From Leuconostoc miyukkimchii (GTDB taxonomy: Bacteria; Bacillota; Bacilli; Lactobacillales; Lactobacillaceae), in assembly GCF_019656055.1 (NCBI RefSeq), contig NZ_BPKY01000003.1, positions 62,001 through 126,000 of the forward strand: a stretch of DNA of 64,000 bases, written 5' to 3'. Position 1 is the stretch's first letter. The number at the start of each line of letters is the position of its first letter. The notes beneath the pieces were generated by a model. The model saw only the letters and a list, made by a program, of their open reading frames with translations, had not been told where the DNA came from and made no database searches. Below, one piece after another: positions 54,079-63,592 of this stretch. Made by a program: the position numbers and the translations under genes.

Positions 54079-54882
54079 TTATTTAATAACTTTCTGAATT
54101 AAACGGTCAAAATAAAAGTTAACTATATCAGGCTGATCAATCATTAAATTGTGTCCAGCATCATCGACCACCACAATATCTCCTTTTTCATTTTTTGATA
54201 TTAGTTCAACTTGTTGTTTATAACCAACAACATGATCAAAACGTCCAAGCAAAAAAGTTACTTGCGTATCTGGTCCAAAATGTGTCAGCTGATCTTCAAA
54301 ACTCAATGTATAGCCATTACGCTGTAATTTTTTTAAGAATTCGATATCCGCTTTTTTTATTCCTGATAAAAATAGTTTTTGATATGATAGCCAAGAATCC
54401 TGATCAATAATGACATTCATTTGTTTAAAATCTTCAATAAAATCCGAGTTACTGGTAACCGTCAACTTTTCAATGACTTTGTTCTTGTGGGCCGCTACAA
54501 CTCTCTTTTCACTGTTGGCAATTACTACTGGGCAAGTGACTAACACTGCTCTAACTTGATTTTGATATTGATGAGCTATAGCTTGTGCTAAATACCCACC
54601 ATACGAGTGACCATAAACAATAAAAGGATTATCTTCAATGATATGATCAATAAGTCTCGTGATTTTATTAAAAATAGCATCAGAAGAAGCTATAGCGTTT
54701 GGTATAGAATCTCCCATTCCAGGTAAATCAATGTAAATTCGCTTAAATTGTTTTATGCTTGAATTTTTTTCAAAAAACTCTCTTGTTGAAACACGGTCTA
54801 AAAACAATCCGTGAATAAACAATATTGTAGTACCAGTACCAAAAGTTTCATATTTAATACCTTCATATTCACAAATTGCCAT
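54079..54882 (-). CDS. Alpha/beta hydrolase
   Basis: A 267-residue hydrolase: oxyanion region FIHGLFLDRV, nucleophile in VYGHSYGGYLAQ near 96, acid in LLGRFDHVVGY near 222 and His in DDAGHNLMID near 246, so the Ser-Asp-His triad is complete. Substrate unknown. GGAGG precedes the ATG. The stretch 53943-54078 between it and the liv promoter holds nothing I can support. Confidence 0.9.
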   Translation of the reverse strand: MAICEYEGIKYETFGTGTTILFIHGLFLDRVSTREFFEKNSSIKQFKRIYIDLPGMGDSIPNAIASSDAIFNKITRLIDHIIEDNPFIVYGHSYGGYLAQAIAHQYQNQVRAVLVTCPVVIANSEKRVVAAHKNKVIEKLTVTSNSDFIEDFKQMNVIIDQDSWLSYQKLFLSGIKKADIEFLKKLQRNGYTLSFEDQLTHFGPDTQVTFLLGRFDHVVGYKQQVELISKNEKGDIVVVDDAGHNLMIDQPDIVNFYFDRLIQKVIK

Positions 54883-54973
54883 AATTCCTCCAAAAAATAA
54901 CTAGACGATTCACCACGTTAATAAACTCAATCTCTTGATACTTCACAGGTAAGTCACATCAAAAATATGCTAT

Positions 54974-55016
54974 CTAAAAAAGGCGATCATAACTCGATTT
55001 CAGTAAATGATAGCCT
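54974..55016 (-). terminator. Terminator of upp
   Basis: AGGCTATCAT / ATGATCGCCT stem (one mismatch) followed by six T residues on the minus strand. Confidence 0.75.
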
Positions 55017-55038
55017 AACTTATTAATATTTTTTTAGA

Positions 55039-55668
55039 TTACATTGTGCCAAACAGACGATCACCAGCGTCACCTAAGCCAGGGACAATATAACCATTAT
55101 CGCTTAATGACTCATCTAATGATCCTGTGTAAATGTCCACGTCAGGATGCGCATCTTGCACAGCCTTAACACCTTCTGGTGCGGAAACAAGTGTAATTAA
55201 TTTAATATGCTTTGCACCACGTTTTTTCAAAGCTGAAATGGCATCTTTAGCCGAACCGCCTGTTGCCAACATTGGATCAACTAATAAAACATCACGTTGA
55301 TCAATATCTTCTGGTAACTTAATGAAATATTCCACTGGTTCAAGCGTTTCTTCATCACGGTACATGCCAATGTGACCAATTTTTGCAGCAGGAATTAATT
55401 GTACAATGCCATCGACCATACCTAATCCAGCACGCAGAATTGGCACAACTGCAAGCTTCTTACCTGCTAATTGTTTTTTTGTTGTTGTAGCAACTGGTGT
55501 TTCGACAACAACATCTTCCAATTGTAAATCGCGACTAGCTTCATACGTCATCAACATTGCAATTTCGTCAACGAGCGCACGAAAATCTTTTGTTCCGACG
55601 TTCTTGTTACGAATCATTGTCAGCTTGTGCTGGATCAAAGGATGATCCATTTCGACAAATTTTCCCAT
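55039..55668 (-). CDS. upp: Uracil phosphoribosyltransferase
   Basis: Salvages uracil to [23 protein letters not shown] is the family N-terminus, with the PRPP loop [12 protein letters not shown] near 130 and the C-terminal [17 protein letters not shown] (209 aa). The ATG at 55668 has no Shine-Dalgarno nearby. GGAAGG at 55714-55719 instead precedes a GTG at 55707, in frame, that would add 13 residues ending NIII. A hairpin (GCG-T-GGTAATT with AATTACC-CGC) lies between. Which start is used is open. Confidence 0.95.
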   Translation of the reverse strand: MGKFVEMDHPLIQHKLTMIRNKNVGTKDFRALVDEIAMLMTYEASRDLQLEDVVVETPVATTTKKQLAGKKLAVVPILRAGLGMVDGIVQLIPAAKIGHIGMYRDEETLEPVEYFIKLPEDIDQRDVLLVDPMLATGGSAKDAISALKKRGAKHIKLITLVSAPEGVKAVQDAHPDVDIYTGSLDESLSDNGYIVPGLGDAGDRLFGTM

Positions 55669-55744
55669 GATAATTATGTTAAGCGGGTAATTTTTTATAA
55701 TTACCACGCGTTTCCTTCCAAGTTAGTTACTGATTTTATTATAA

Positions 55745-55772
55745 CAAAAAAAAGCCCTTTCATGGAGGCTTT
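55745..55772 (-). terminator. Terminator of brnQ
   Basis: AAAGCC-loop-GGCTTT followed by a long T run on the minus strand. TATAAT for upp follows directly. Confidence 0.75.
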
Positions 55773-55789
55773 CTCATTCTAAATGCAAA

Positions 55790-57154
55790 CTATTCAACAC
55801 CAGCAGTGACACTTTGCTTTTTAAATACAGTAGAGGTAGCAAGTACGGCTAGACTACCAACTGCACCAACTACAGCCGGGACAACCCACCCAAATCCCAA
55901 CGCTGAAAATGGTACAAATTGATGATAACCATTGACTACCTGTTGTGCTAATTGACTTGACATAAATGGTGAACTGGCCAGTGCATCCAACATAGCTGGC
56001 AAAGCAACAAAGCCAACAACACTACGATAAACAAGTGGTGAATGATTGAAATACTTTGCTGTGAGAGATAACAAGATCAATACTAAAGCAAATGGATAAA
56101 GTAACATCAATACAGGAACCGACCATGCCACGATATTAGTTAATCCAGCATTTGCTGTTACAAATGAACCAAAGGCGATTACTCGTAAGAACCATAGGTA
56201 ACTTACTTTTGGAAAAGCCAAATGTAAATCTTGTGCAAATGAGACAAATAGCCCCATTGCGGTTGTAAATACAGCTAACGTCACAACAACACCAGTCAAT
56301 GCCGTACCAAAATTACCAGCATAATGTGCCACGATCTGAGCAAAGGCATCGCCACCATTAGCTGCCGCTTTAAATTGACCAAGACTAGAAACACCAAGTA
56401 ATACCAACATTGTATAAAGAACGGCTTCTGCCACGACACTTAATAATCCAGCTTTAGCCAATACCTTAGGCACTTGGCTATCGCGAAAACCTAAACCTTT
56501 AACAGCGTAAACAACGGACACTGCTAATGCCAATAATGCAATACCGTCCATTGTATTATAACCATCTAACACACCTTGGAATCCAGCATTACTTTGATAG
56601 GCTGTGCTAACAGATTGTGCCGTGTTACCCATAGGCATAAACAATGCCATAAGCAATACAACGAACAATAAACCTAGGAATAATGGGTTGAGATACTTAC
56701 CTACCCACTTTGTTAAACCTGCTTGTTTAACTGTTAAAAAGTAAGCTAATCCAAAGAACAATGCTGAAAAAACAAGCATACCAACACCTTGGTATTTTGG
56801 TGAGATAAACGGCGCAACACCCATTGAAAATGCAGTTGCTGCAGTACGTGGTGTTCCGAAAAATGGTCCGATTGTTAAATGAATAGCAACCAAAAATGTT
56901 AACCCAAACCAATGACCAACTGGTCGTGCAACATCATAAACACTCTGACTACGTGTGACACTCACAGCTAACATTGCAAGAAAAGGTACAACTGTACCTG
57001 TTACCAAAAACCCTAACGTCGCCAGTAGCCAATTACCACCTGACATCTGGCCTAATTGAACTGGAAAAATAAGATTTCCTGCCCCAAAAAACATACCAAA
57101 GATTAAAGACGCTATAAGAACCAATTGTCGCCATGTTAATTTTTTATCAGTCAT
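55790..57154 (-). CDS. brnQ: Branched-chain amino acid carrier BrnQ
   Basis: A 454-residue sodium/proton-coupled LIVCS-family carrier for Leu, Ile and Val with 12 spans. FGAGNLIFPVQLGQMSGGNW near 22 and the DGYNTMDGIALLALAVSVVY block near 205 are family hallmarks. Its ATG overlaps the hydratase stop by one base, so it is coupled. The operon is preceded by an Ile-rich leader peptide and terminator. Confidence 0.96.
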   Translation of the reverse strand: MTDKKLTWRQLVLIASLIFGMFFGAGNLIFPVQLGQMSGGNWLLATLGFLVTGTVVPFLAMLAVSVTRSQSVYDVARPVGHWFGLTFLVAIHLTIGPFFGTPRTAATAFSMGVAPFISPKYQGVGMLVFSALFFGLAYFLTVKQAGLTKWVGKYLNPLFLGLLFVVLLMALFMPMGNTAQSVSTAYQSNAGFQGVLDGYNTMDGIALLALAVSVVYAVKGLGFRDSQVPKVLAKAGLLSVVAEAVLYTMLVLLGVSSLGQFKAAANGGDAFAQIVAHYAGNFGTALTGVVVTLAVFTTAMGLFVSFAQDLHLAFPKVSYLWFLRVIAFGSFVTANAGLTNIVAWSVPVLMLLYPFALVLILLSLTAKYFNHSPLVYRSVVGFVALPAMLDALASSPFMSSQLAQQVVNGYHQFVPFSALGFGWVVPAVVGAVGSLAVLATSTVFKKQSVTAGVE

Positions 57155-57945
57155 TACTCAACCCCTCTAACTTGTAATACAACATCGCCAAAGCCACCTG
57201 TAAATGATGCCTGCCATTTTCCTGCAACTAGTTTAGGTGGTAGCAAAAATGTGCCTGTTGAAGCGTGCGTTCCAGCTGGAAAATTCTTTCCTTGTTCTGC
57301 TAACTTACTAACTAGCCACTGTAGTGATAGCACTGGATTCCCTAATACTTCTGCACCGGTTCCCTGACCTACTTGTTGGTTATCATGCGTAAGTGTCGCT
57401 TTTACTTCTGCCAAATCAGATACCTTTAATGTTGCACCATCTGTTGTTGTACCAGCAACAACGGCACCGCCAACAGCCGAATCGCTTAATACTAGATATT
57501 TATCTAATTTTGGGAACCAATTTGAAAATCGTGCATCCGGAACTTCTAAAGCGGGGGCAACCACTGTATTAGCTAAAAGTTCTTCAGGGGACATCTCAGG
57601 TGTTAAATCAACCTTAGCCGTAAATTGCATTTCGACCTCAACAAGTGGTTCATTATAGTCGGCTAAATCTAGCTCATATCCTGATGTCAAAAACTTGTCA
57701 GCGAGTTGTGCCCCATATAGTGGTGAATCAGAGGCAAACATTGCTTGTGTTTCAGGTGATGTTAATGACACTTTATAACCCGCCGTTTTTTGTTCTTTAC
57801 GTGACATGACAGCATCCTGTACTTGATATGCAGTAGCGAAATCCCTTACCACGCCAACGTATTTTTCACGATCCAACGGTTCGTTTGTCACAAACGCGTC
57901 AAATAGTTGCTCTGCCAGTTTTGATTGTTCTAATGTTAATGTCAT
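57154..57945 (-). CDS. 2-keto-4-pentenoate hydratase family protein
   Basis: A 263-residue protein of the MhpD/fumarylacetoacetase-like hydratase family: AYQVQDAVM near the N-terminus, GYKVSLTSPETQAMF, a metal-ligand-type VEVEMQF near 104 and NPVLSLQWLVSKLAEQG. In other organisms these act in aromatic catabolism, of which there is no sign here. Its place between an Ile leader and brnQ suggests action on a keto acid related to branched-chain metabolism, by context only. GAGGAG precedes the ATG. Confidence 0.85.
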   Translation of the reverse strand: MTLTLEQSKLAEQLFDAFVTNEPLDREKYVGVVRDFATAYQVQDAVMSRKEQKTAGYKVSLTSPETQAMFASDSPLYGAQLADKFLTSGYELDLADYNEPLVEVEMQFTAKVDLTPEMSPEELLANTVVAPALEVPDARFSNWFPKLDKYLVLSDSAVGGAVVAGTTTDGATLKVSDLAEVKATLTHDNQQVGQGTGAEVLGNPVLSLQWLVSKLAEQGKNFPAGTHASTGTFLLPPKLVAGKWQASFTGGFGDVVLQVRGVE

Positions 57946-57970
57946 AATTCTCTCCTCTTTTTAGATGAAA

Positions 57971-58010
57971 ATAAAAAGAACACGTTGCTAGTTTCTAGCA
58001 GCGTGTTCTT
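57971..58010 (-). terminator. Attenuator terminator of the hydratase-brnQ operon
   Basis: AAGAACACG-C-TGCTAG with CTAGCA-A-CGTGTTCTT (one mismatch) around AAA, followed by TTTATTTTC on the minus strand, upstream of the first structural gene. Confidence 0.88.
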
Positions 58011-58069
58011 ACACAATAATCAGCTGCCTATCAATAAATTTGATAGGCACAACAAATTGTCAGCACCTA
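58011..58069 (-). promoter_or_regulatory. Antiterminator region of the brnQ leader
   Basis: Order on the minus strand: TATCA within the Ile codons, TGATAGG at the leader stop, CCTATCAA, TTGATAGGC, then GCAGC and the terminator. TATCA pairs with TGATA, TGATAGG with CCTATCA, and CCTATCAA with TTGATAGG, a classic 1:2, 2:3, 3:4 set. GCAGC can pair with GCTGC of the terminator 5' arm, and this needs bases used by the 3:4 stem. Confidence 0.72.
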
Positions 58070-58129
58070 TCACGACGTAATGATAATGCTGATAATAATT
58101 TGTGTTGTTGTGTTAGCTGATTTTCTCAT
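58070..58129 (-). CDS. Ile-rich leader peptide, 19 aa
   Basis: MRKSANTTTQIIISIIITS ends with codons ATT ATT ATC AGC ATT ATC ATT ACG TCG TGA: six isoleucines in seven codons. The Shine-Dalgarno is only AGAGAG. A second ATG five bases earlier reads ATG-ACA-TGA and overlaps it. The stop is followed by competing stems and a terminator. The design matches attenuation by isoleucine supply, fitting a BCAA carrier operon. Confidence 0.8.
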   Translation of the reverse strand: MRKSANTTTQIIISIIITS

Positions 58130-58159
58130 GTCATTTTCTCTCTTTAATTTAATATATTT

Positions 58160-58188
58160 ATTAAACCATATTCATAATTAGTTGTCAA
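58160..58188 (-). promoter_or_regulatory. Promoter of the hydratase-brnQ operon
   Basis: TTGACA and TTTAAT 17 bases apart, immediately after the stop codon of the ECF S gene. Confidence 0.8.
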
Positions 58189-58198
58189 TGATTAATTT

Positions 58199-58813
58199 TT
58201 AACCTGTAATACCTGATTTTTCAGCCAATGGCACCAAAACATTCCCAATTACAGCAACCAAAATGGCAGCTGTAATAATTTCAAATATGCCATTAAATGA
58301 CACAATACCAATCAACCATCCAAGAATATTATGTGTTGGTATACCAGTAAAATTAGTATGCATGACTGTAAAACCAAATGTTGTTAATAATACAACACCT
58401 GCTGTATTAATAATCGCAGACAAGGCACCCAAGATAGCTAAGCCAGCTGTACGCAATCCTAAATTTTTGTCTCGTAATAAGCGATTAAACAACCACCCAA
58501 TTATTAACCCGATTAATACGCGAGGCACAATTGCTGTCAGTGGATTTTGGAACATCAAAGATCCGATAGATCCTGGCGTCGTCCAAGCTTGTAGTAACGT
58601 AATGACACCCCAAAATCCGCCAATAAATGCACCCCAACGAGGTCCTAAAACAATGCCAGATACTGCCACGGTAACTTGAATAATTGTCGGTGCAGCACCC
58701 ACTACAATTGCCCCCAACGGTATATAACCTAGTCCCGGAATGAACACTTGTAATAAAATAATTGCCATAAAAAAAACGGCAACGACTAAATATTTTGTTT
58801 TCTGATTAGTCAT
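58199..58813 (-). CDS. ECF transporter S component, copy 1
   Basis: Substrate-binding membrane subunit of an energy-coupling-factor vitamin transporter, 204 aa with about six spans, from the ATG at 58813 (MTNQKTKYLVVAVF). IPLGAIVVGAAPTIIQ, GPRWGAFIGGFWGVI and GVVLLTTFGFTVMHTNFTGI are shared with copy 2. Pantothenate or a related vitamin is possible; the substrate is not certain. GGAGG at 58866-58870 is 52 bases upstream: either the in-frame GTG at 58861 is used, adding 16 residues, or a hairpin brings the ATG close. Confidence 0.85.
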   Translation of the reverse strand: MTNQKTKYLVVAVFFMAIILLQVFIPGLGYIPLGAIVVGAAPTIIQVTVAVSGIVLGPRWGAFIGGFWGVITLLQAWTTPGSIGSLMFQNPLTAIVPRVLIGLIIGWLFNRLLRDKNLGLRTAGLAILGALSAIINTAGVVLLTTFGFTVMHTNFTGIPTHNILGWLIGIVSFNGIFEIITAAILVAVIGNVLVPLAEKSGITG

Positions 58814-58822
58814 GATAATTAT

Positions 58823-58862
58823 CGTGTGATTACTACATAAATTTATATTAGCAAACAACACG
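58823..58862 (-). promoter_or_regulatory. Hairpin between Shine-Dalgarno and ECF S copy 1 start
   Basis: CGTGT / ACACG closes a segment with inner TGCTA / TAGTA (one G-U) and ATAAATTTAT. Skipping it leaves 12 bases between GGAGG and ATG. The first 14 bases, TGGAGGAAACGTGT, also occur upstream of the flavodoxin gene. Confidence 0.5.
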
Positions 58863-58967
58863 TTTCCTCCAACTCAAAGTTTTTTAGTGTCTTATATCAT
58901 ATCACGTTCAACTTTATCTTGCACAAATTTTGTTTTTTACAATAATTACGGTATAATATGTTAGTTC

Positions 58968-59040
<73 letters not shown>

Positions 59041-59042
59041 TT

Positions 59043-59082
59043 AAAAAAAGCGCTGCGAATAATTCGCAGCGCTTTTTATATT
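59043..59082. terminator. Bidirectional terminator between tRNA-Arg and ECF S copy 2
   Basis: AGCGCTGCGAA and TTCGCAGCGCT form an 11-base stem flanked by A and T runs. Confidence 0.92.
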
Positions 59083-59088
59083 TTCAAA

Positions 59089-59703
59089 TTATCCCTTAAT
59101 ATCAGCACGTTCGGCAATTGGTAATAAAATATTCCCAATAACTGTAACGAGTATAAAGCCAACAATCATCTCAAAAATGGCATTAAATGATACAATACCA
59201 ATCAACCAAGTCAAAATGTTTTGGTTCGGGATACCTGTGAAATTTGTGTGCATAACTGTAAAACCAATTGTTGTTAGTAACACAACCCCAATTGTATTAA
59301 TTAAAGCTGCTATAACTCCCAAAATTCCTAATCCCACACTACGCACTGCCAACGATCTGTTACGTAAAAAATAATTAAACAACAATCCGATAAGCAATCC
59401 AACTAAAATTCGTGGTATTAAGGCCGTAAAGGGGTTTTGAAACATCAGTGACCCAATTGTACCGGGATGAGTTAAAGCATTACTAAATGACATTAATCCC
59501 CAAAACAATCCAACGACTGCCCCGTACTTTGGTCCTAATAATATACCTGACAATGCAACCGTAAACTGAATAATCGTTGCACTTGCACCTATCACAAACG
59601 CACCCAAAGGCATTGTACCAAGCCAAGGCACAATCATTTGTACCAAAATAATACCAACAAATAATGTGGCCACAATATTATACTTTATTTTTTGATTTGT
59701 CAT
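59089..59703 (-). CDS. ECF transporter S component, copy 2
   Basis: Paralogue of copy 1, also exactly 204 aa and about two-thirds identical by eye: MPLGAFVIGASATIIQ, GPKYGAVVGLFWGLM, GVVLLTTIGFTVMHTNFTGI. Ligand unknown; probably the same or a related vitamin. Needs the shared EcfAA'T module, not in this window. Shine-Dalgarno GGAG at 59736-59739 is separated from the ATG by a hairpin; looping gives seven bases. Promoter TTGTGT-17-TATAAT lies upstream. Confidence 0.87.
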   Translation of the reverse strand: MTNQKIKYNIVATLFVGIILVQMIVPWLGTMPLGAFVIGASATIIQFTVALSGILLGPKYGAVVGLFWGLMSFSNALTHPGTIGSLMFQNPFTALIPRILVGLLIGLLFNYFLRNRSLAVRSVGLGILGVIAALINTIGVVLLTTIGFTVMHTNFTGIPNQNILTWLIGIVSFNAIFEMIVGFILVTVIGNILLPIAERADIKG

Positions 59704-59710
59704 AGTTTTT

Positions 59711-59735
59711 CAGTTACATTTTTATTTAGTAACCG
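59711..59735 (-). promoter_or_regulatory. Hairpin between Shine-Dalgarno and ECF S copy 2 start
   Basis: CGGTTAC / GTAACTG, seven pairs (one G-U), follows GGAG with no gap. AAAAACT then leads to the ATG, so folded spacing is seven bases. Confidence 0.65.
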
Positions 59736-59755
59736 CTCCATTACTCAATAAATGA

Positions 59756-59784
59756 ATTATACCTGACAATTCTATTAAACACAA
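59756..59784 (-). promoter_or_regulatory. Promoter of ECF S copy 2
   Basis: TTGTGT (59784-59779) and TATAAT (59761-59756) 17 bases apart. Confidence 0.7.
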
Positions 59785-59793
59785 TTAATATTC

Positions 59794-62586
59794 TTATTCA
59801 AGACCTTCTTGTATGGCCTCTGGATAGAATTCACGTACAATATCAGCCTCGTGTTTTGATAGTTCCGGAAATGCATCGTCCAAGCCGATATCTTCATGAT
59901 ACATACGATCACGTGGTGATACACTACCTACAGCATGTTTCACAGCAATCAACCATCCATCATAATTTGTTGCATCTGTGGCATCTTCTTCATTCAAAAC
60001 ATAAAGCTGAGATACCATTAATAACAAGCGAACATTAGCATTCAAATCCGTTAATAATTGGTGCTGTTCCTTTGTCAAATACAAAGTTAATGCAGCTTCC
60101 GCATTTTTTCCAATCAACTCTGCTGTACGTGCCTCTTCCAGCGCTTTGTTCACTGCGTCACGCATTGACATAAATACATCCCAATTTTGTAACAATTGAC
60201 TCGTATCTCCCAAATTATGCACCTCAGGCATTTCTGATAGATAAGCATAATCTGTGTCTTCGTTTGGTAGATATTCCCAAACTTCTTCAGCCGTATGTGG
60301 CAAAATTGGTAACAATAACTTTGTTAACGCTGTAAGCGTTTCATAGAAGACCGTTTGCATTGAACGTCGAGCATTACCAGTTGGTGCTTCAACATAGACA
60401 ACATCCTTGGCAATATCCAAATAAAATGCAGACAAATCAACATTGACAAAATTAATTACGCGTTTAAAAATATCGTTAAATTGATAATTGTCATACGAAT
60501 CACGAATGTCTTTAACAAAATTGTTTAACAGCACTGAGAAATATTGATCATGAGCAGCTCTGTCGTTAAATGGAATACTATCAGTTTTATTATTAAAATC
60601 AGCTGTATTAGCCATTAAGAAACGTAGCGTATTCCGCAATTTGCGATAACTTTCAGATACTTGTTTTAAAATCTCGTTTGACACAGGCATATCTTGTGAT
60701 GTATCAACTGAAATTGTCCATAATCGTAAAATTTCAATTCCCATTTTGTCAGCAACATCAAGTGGTGATATCGTATTTCCAAGTGATTTAGACATTTTGT
60801 TGCCATTACCATCTAAAGTAAATCCTTGTGAAAGTACATTCTTGTATGGTGCATGTCCAGTAGCGGCGACTGATGTAATCAAAGATGAATTAAACCAACC
60901 TCTGTATTGATCTGATCCTTCCAAATACAAATCAGCTGGATAGTCAACATTCTCACGAGTATTCATCACACCCGCCCAAGATGAGCCAGAATCAAACCAC
61001 ACATCCATGATGTCTTCTTCTTTTTTGAACTTACCGTTTGGTGAATGCTCATTGGTATAACCTTCAGGTAGCAAATCTTTAGCTTCATGTTCAAACCAAT
61101 AATTAGAACCATGAGTTTCAAATAAATCAGCGACATGATTAATGATTTTTTGATCTAAAATAGGCGTTTGGTCTTCTGCATAAAAGATTGGCAATGGTAC
61201 ACCCCATACGCGTTGGCGTGAAATGACCCAATCACCACGATCACGAATCATGTTATACAATCGCTTTTTACCCCAATCAGGAATAAAATTCACATTATCT
61301 AATTCTGACAAGATATTTTCACGGAATTTTTCAACTGATGCAAACCATTGTGGCACAGCACGCCAAATAATTGGCTTCTTTGTACGCCAGTCAAAAGGAT
61401 ATGAATGGTTAATTTTTTCTTTAGCTAAGAATAGGTCAGCTGCAGTTAGTTTAGTTATAACAGTGTCAGCAACATCATCATAAAATTTGCCTTCAAAATC
61501 TGGTCCGGCATTCTTAGTCATATAGCCTTTTTCATCTACCGTAACAACGGCGTCAAGGCCATATTCTTTACCAACATTAAAGTCATCTTCACCAAATCCA
61601 GGAGCTGTATGAACTAATCCAGTTCCTGCATCAAGTGTCACGTGGTCACCGTTCATGACCAATTCTTCAGTGTCAGTATCCCATGGATGATAAGCAGTAA
61701 TACGATCTAGTTCTTTTCCTTTGTATGTTGCGACAGTTTCATATTTTTCCCAACCAAATAATGGTGTGATAGCATCTAGTCTACCTGTTGCCAAAACAAA
61801 CTGACGAGATTCACCTTCTGGTTTAATGACTGAATAATCTATATCAGCTCCAAGTGTAATACCACGTGATGCTGTTACTGTAAATGGTGTTGTTGTCCAA
61901 ACAACAAGGAATGTATTGTCATCAAGAATGCCATGTCCATCTTTTACCTTATTTGCATAGTAAAGTGATGTGGAATCAATATCATGATATTCAATTTCAG
62001 CTTCAGCTAAGGCTGATTCAGATGACCAAGACCAATAAACAGGTTTTGAACCCTTAAAAATATAACCCTTGCCTGCCATTTCACCAAAAACGCGCACTTG
62101 TGCTGCTTCAAATTCTGGTTGTAATGTAATGTATGGGTTTTGCCAATCGGCCATAATACCTAAACGTTTGAAATCATTTCTTTGCTTGTCAACTTGTTCT
62201 AAAGCAAAATCTTTTGCTAGATCTCGCCATGCTGACTTAGGCATTGATTTACGATCATGTCCAGCTTTTGTCAACTGTTGTTCTATAGGTAACCCATGTG
62301 TGTCCCATCCAGGAATATAGGGTGCATAAAATCCTGCCATATTCTTATATCGAACAATAATATCTTTTGAAATTTTATTTAAAGCGTGACCTAGATGAAT
62401 ATTACCATTAGCATATGGTGGCCCATCATGTAAATTAAAATGTGGTTTGTTTTCATTCTGTGCTAATCTTTGATTATACAAATCATTGTCATACCACTTC
62501 TGTTGTCGGATTGGTTCAGTCTTTGGTAATGATCCGCGCATTGGAAAAGCTGTTTTTCCAAGATTAAGTGTGTCTTTGTATTTCAT
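59794..62586 (-). CDS. ileS: Isoleucyl-tRNA synthetase
   Basis: Class I synthetase, 930 aa. [17 protein letters not shown] (HIGH as HLGH) near 55, the editing domain with [13 protein letters not shown] near 230, CP and KMSKS (NKMSKSLGN) near 595, and the anticodon-binding domain after 640. AGGAG precedes the ATG. A T-box leader controls it. It follows divIVA, the conserved Firmicute order. Confidence 0.98.
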   Translation of the reverse strand: MKYKDTLNLGKTAFPMRGSLPKTEPIRQQKWYDNDLYNQRLAQNENKPHFNLHDGPPYANGNIHLGHALNKISKDIIVRYKNMAGFYAPYIPGWDTHGLPIEQQLTKAGHDRKSMPKSAWRDLAKDFALEQVDKQRNDFKRLGIMADWQNPYITLQPEFEAAQVRVFGEMAGKGYIFKGSKPVYWSWSSESALAEAEIEYHDIDSTSLYYANKVKDGHGILDDNTFLVVWTTTPFTVTASRGITLGADIDYSVIKPEGESRQFVLATGRLDAITPLFGWEKYETVATYKGKELDRITAYHPWDTDTEELVMNGDHVTLDAGTGLVHTAPGFGEDDFNVGKEYGLDAVVTVDEKGYMTKNAGPDFEGKFYDDVADTVITKLTAADLFLAKEKINHSYPFDWRTKKPIIWRAVPQWFASVEKFRENILSELDNVNFIPDWGKKRLYNMIRDRGDWVISRQRVWGVPLPIFYAEDQTPILDQKIINHVADLFETHGSNYWFEHEAKDLLPEGYTNEHSPNGKFKKEEDIMDVWFDSGSSWAGVMNTRENVDYPADLYLEGSDQYRGWFNSSLITSVAATGHAPYKNVLSQGFTLDGNGNKMSKSLGNTISPLDVADKMGIEILRLWTISVDTSQDMPVSNEILKQVSESYRKLRNTLRFLMANTADFNNKTDSIPFNDRAAHDQYFSVLLNNFVKDIRDSYDNYQFNDIFKRVINFVNVDLSAFYLDIAKDVVYVEAPTGNARRSMQTVFYETLTALTKLLLPILPHTAEEVWEYLPNEDTDYAYLSEMPEVHNLGDTSQLLQNWDVFMSMRDAVNKALEEARTAELIGKNAEAALTLYLTKEQHQLLTDLNANVRLLLMVSQLYVLNEEDATDATNYDGWLIAVKHAVGSVSPRDRMYHEDIGLDDAFPELSKHEADIVREFYPEAIQEGLE

Positions 62587-62643
62587 AAATTTTCTCCTAT
62601 ATATTGTTCTGATTAACGAGATAATTCAGGTAAATAAAACATC

Positions 62644-62860
62644 AAAAGCGCCCCCATGTCTTTCGACACAGGGACGCCTTCACGTGATACCACCCAAATT
62701 TAATTGTTCAATGAACAATCCTCAAACCAGTGTTAACGATCTGCACCGTTTGAACCTACTAAAATTCAATTCAACAAACTCATAACCGATTTGAAAGACT
62801 ACAGGGACGATCATCTCTAACCACCATGACTCGCTGCGCGTATGTATGCCAATCTTTTTA
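62644..62860 (-). promoter_or_regulatory. T-box leader of ileS
   Basis: T-box GGGTGGTATCACGTG (62695-62681) followed by a terminator stem (GCGTCCCTGTGTC with GACATGGGGGCGC, GAAA loop) and TTTTGATGTTTT. ATC triplets that could be the Ile specifier occur in CAAATCGG and elsewhere in stem I. The 5' end is approximate. Confidence 0.92.
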
Positions 62861-62871
62861 TGTTATGCTTT

Positions 62872-63555
62872 TTATAATTTATTATCTTCGTTTTCTGTTG
62901 GTTCGGGAAACACAACAATTGGTCCCTGTTCAGATGCATCTACTTCATCTGCTTGCTCATCTACATTTGATTCCTCATCAGCTACTTCACTGATGACAAA
63001 TGTCTCATCATTTTTAATCCTATCAACACGATTGGCTGTTGCTTGCCCAATTGGCAAAAGATGAACAGATTCAGCTAAATCATCTGTTTCTAACAGTTTA
63101 CGCTGAAGTGTCAATAATTTCAAGAAGGAATCTTTAAAAGATTGAACTTCCGTTCTAATTTCGTTTTGTTCTTGAATCAAATCAGCATTTTCTTGTGCCA
63201 AACTCGTTGCTTCAGCCTCTGCCTTTATACGTGCATCACCGATAATTTTTGTTGCAGATTCTTGTGCATGTGTTAGTTGCTTTTTAACTTCAACATCCGC
63301 TTCCTGCTTTAAGCGATCGGCTGCTTCTTGTGCAACAAAAATTGACTGATTAACCTGTTCACGTTTTGCTTCCAAAGCATCAACTTTAACCTGTAATTTT
63401 TCAACATCGCGTGATAACTTATCTCGTTCTGCAATGATTGTTTCATAATCATTATTAACTTGATCTAAGAAAGCATCAACTTCAGAAGCAATGTAAGCAC
63501 GCGAACCTTTTTTGGTAAATTCATGTTTTAAAATCTCTTCAGGTGTCAGTACCAT
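62872..63555 (-). CDS. divIVA: Cell division protein DivIVA
   Basis: A 227-residue pole/septum organiser: N-terminal lipid-binding domain LTPEEILKHEFTKKGSRAYI and VDAFLDQVNNDYE, then a long coiled coil (to about 170) and an acidic C-terminal tail (EVADEESNVDEQADEVDASE). AAGGAG precedes the ATG. Placed between ylmH and ileS as in Bacillus and streptococci. Confidence 0.96.
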   Translation of the reverse strand: MVLTPEEILKHEFTKKGSRAYIASEVDAFLDQVNNDYETIIAERDKLSRDVEKLQVKVDALEAKREQVNQSIFVAQEAADRLKQEADVEVKKQLTHAQESATKIIGDARIKAEAEATSLAQENADLIQEQNEIRTEVQSFKDSFLKLLTLQRKLLETDDLAESVHLLPIGQATANRVDRIKNDETFVISEVADEESNVDEQADEVDASEQGPIVVFPEPTENEDNKL

Positions 63556-63592
63556 AACGGTCTCCTTCTAATTTTAATATATCTCATGTTAA

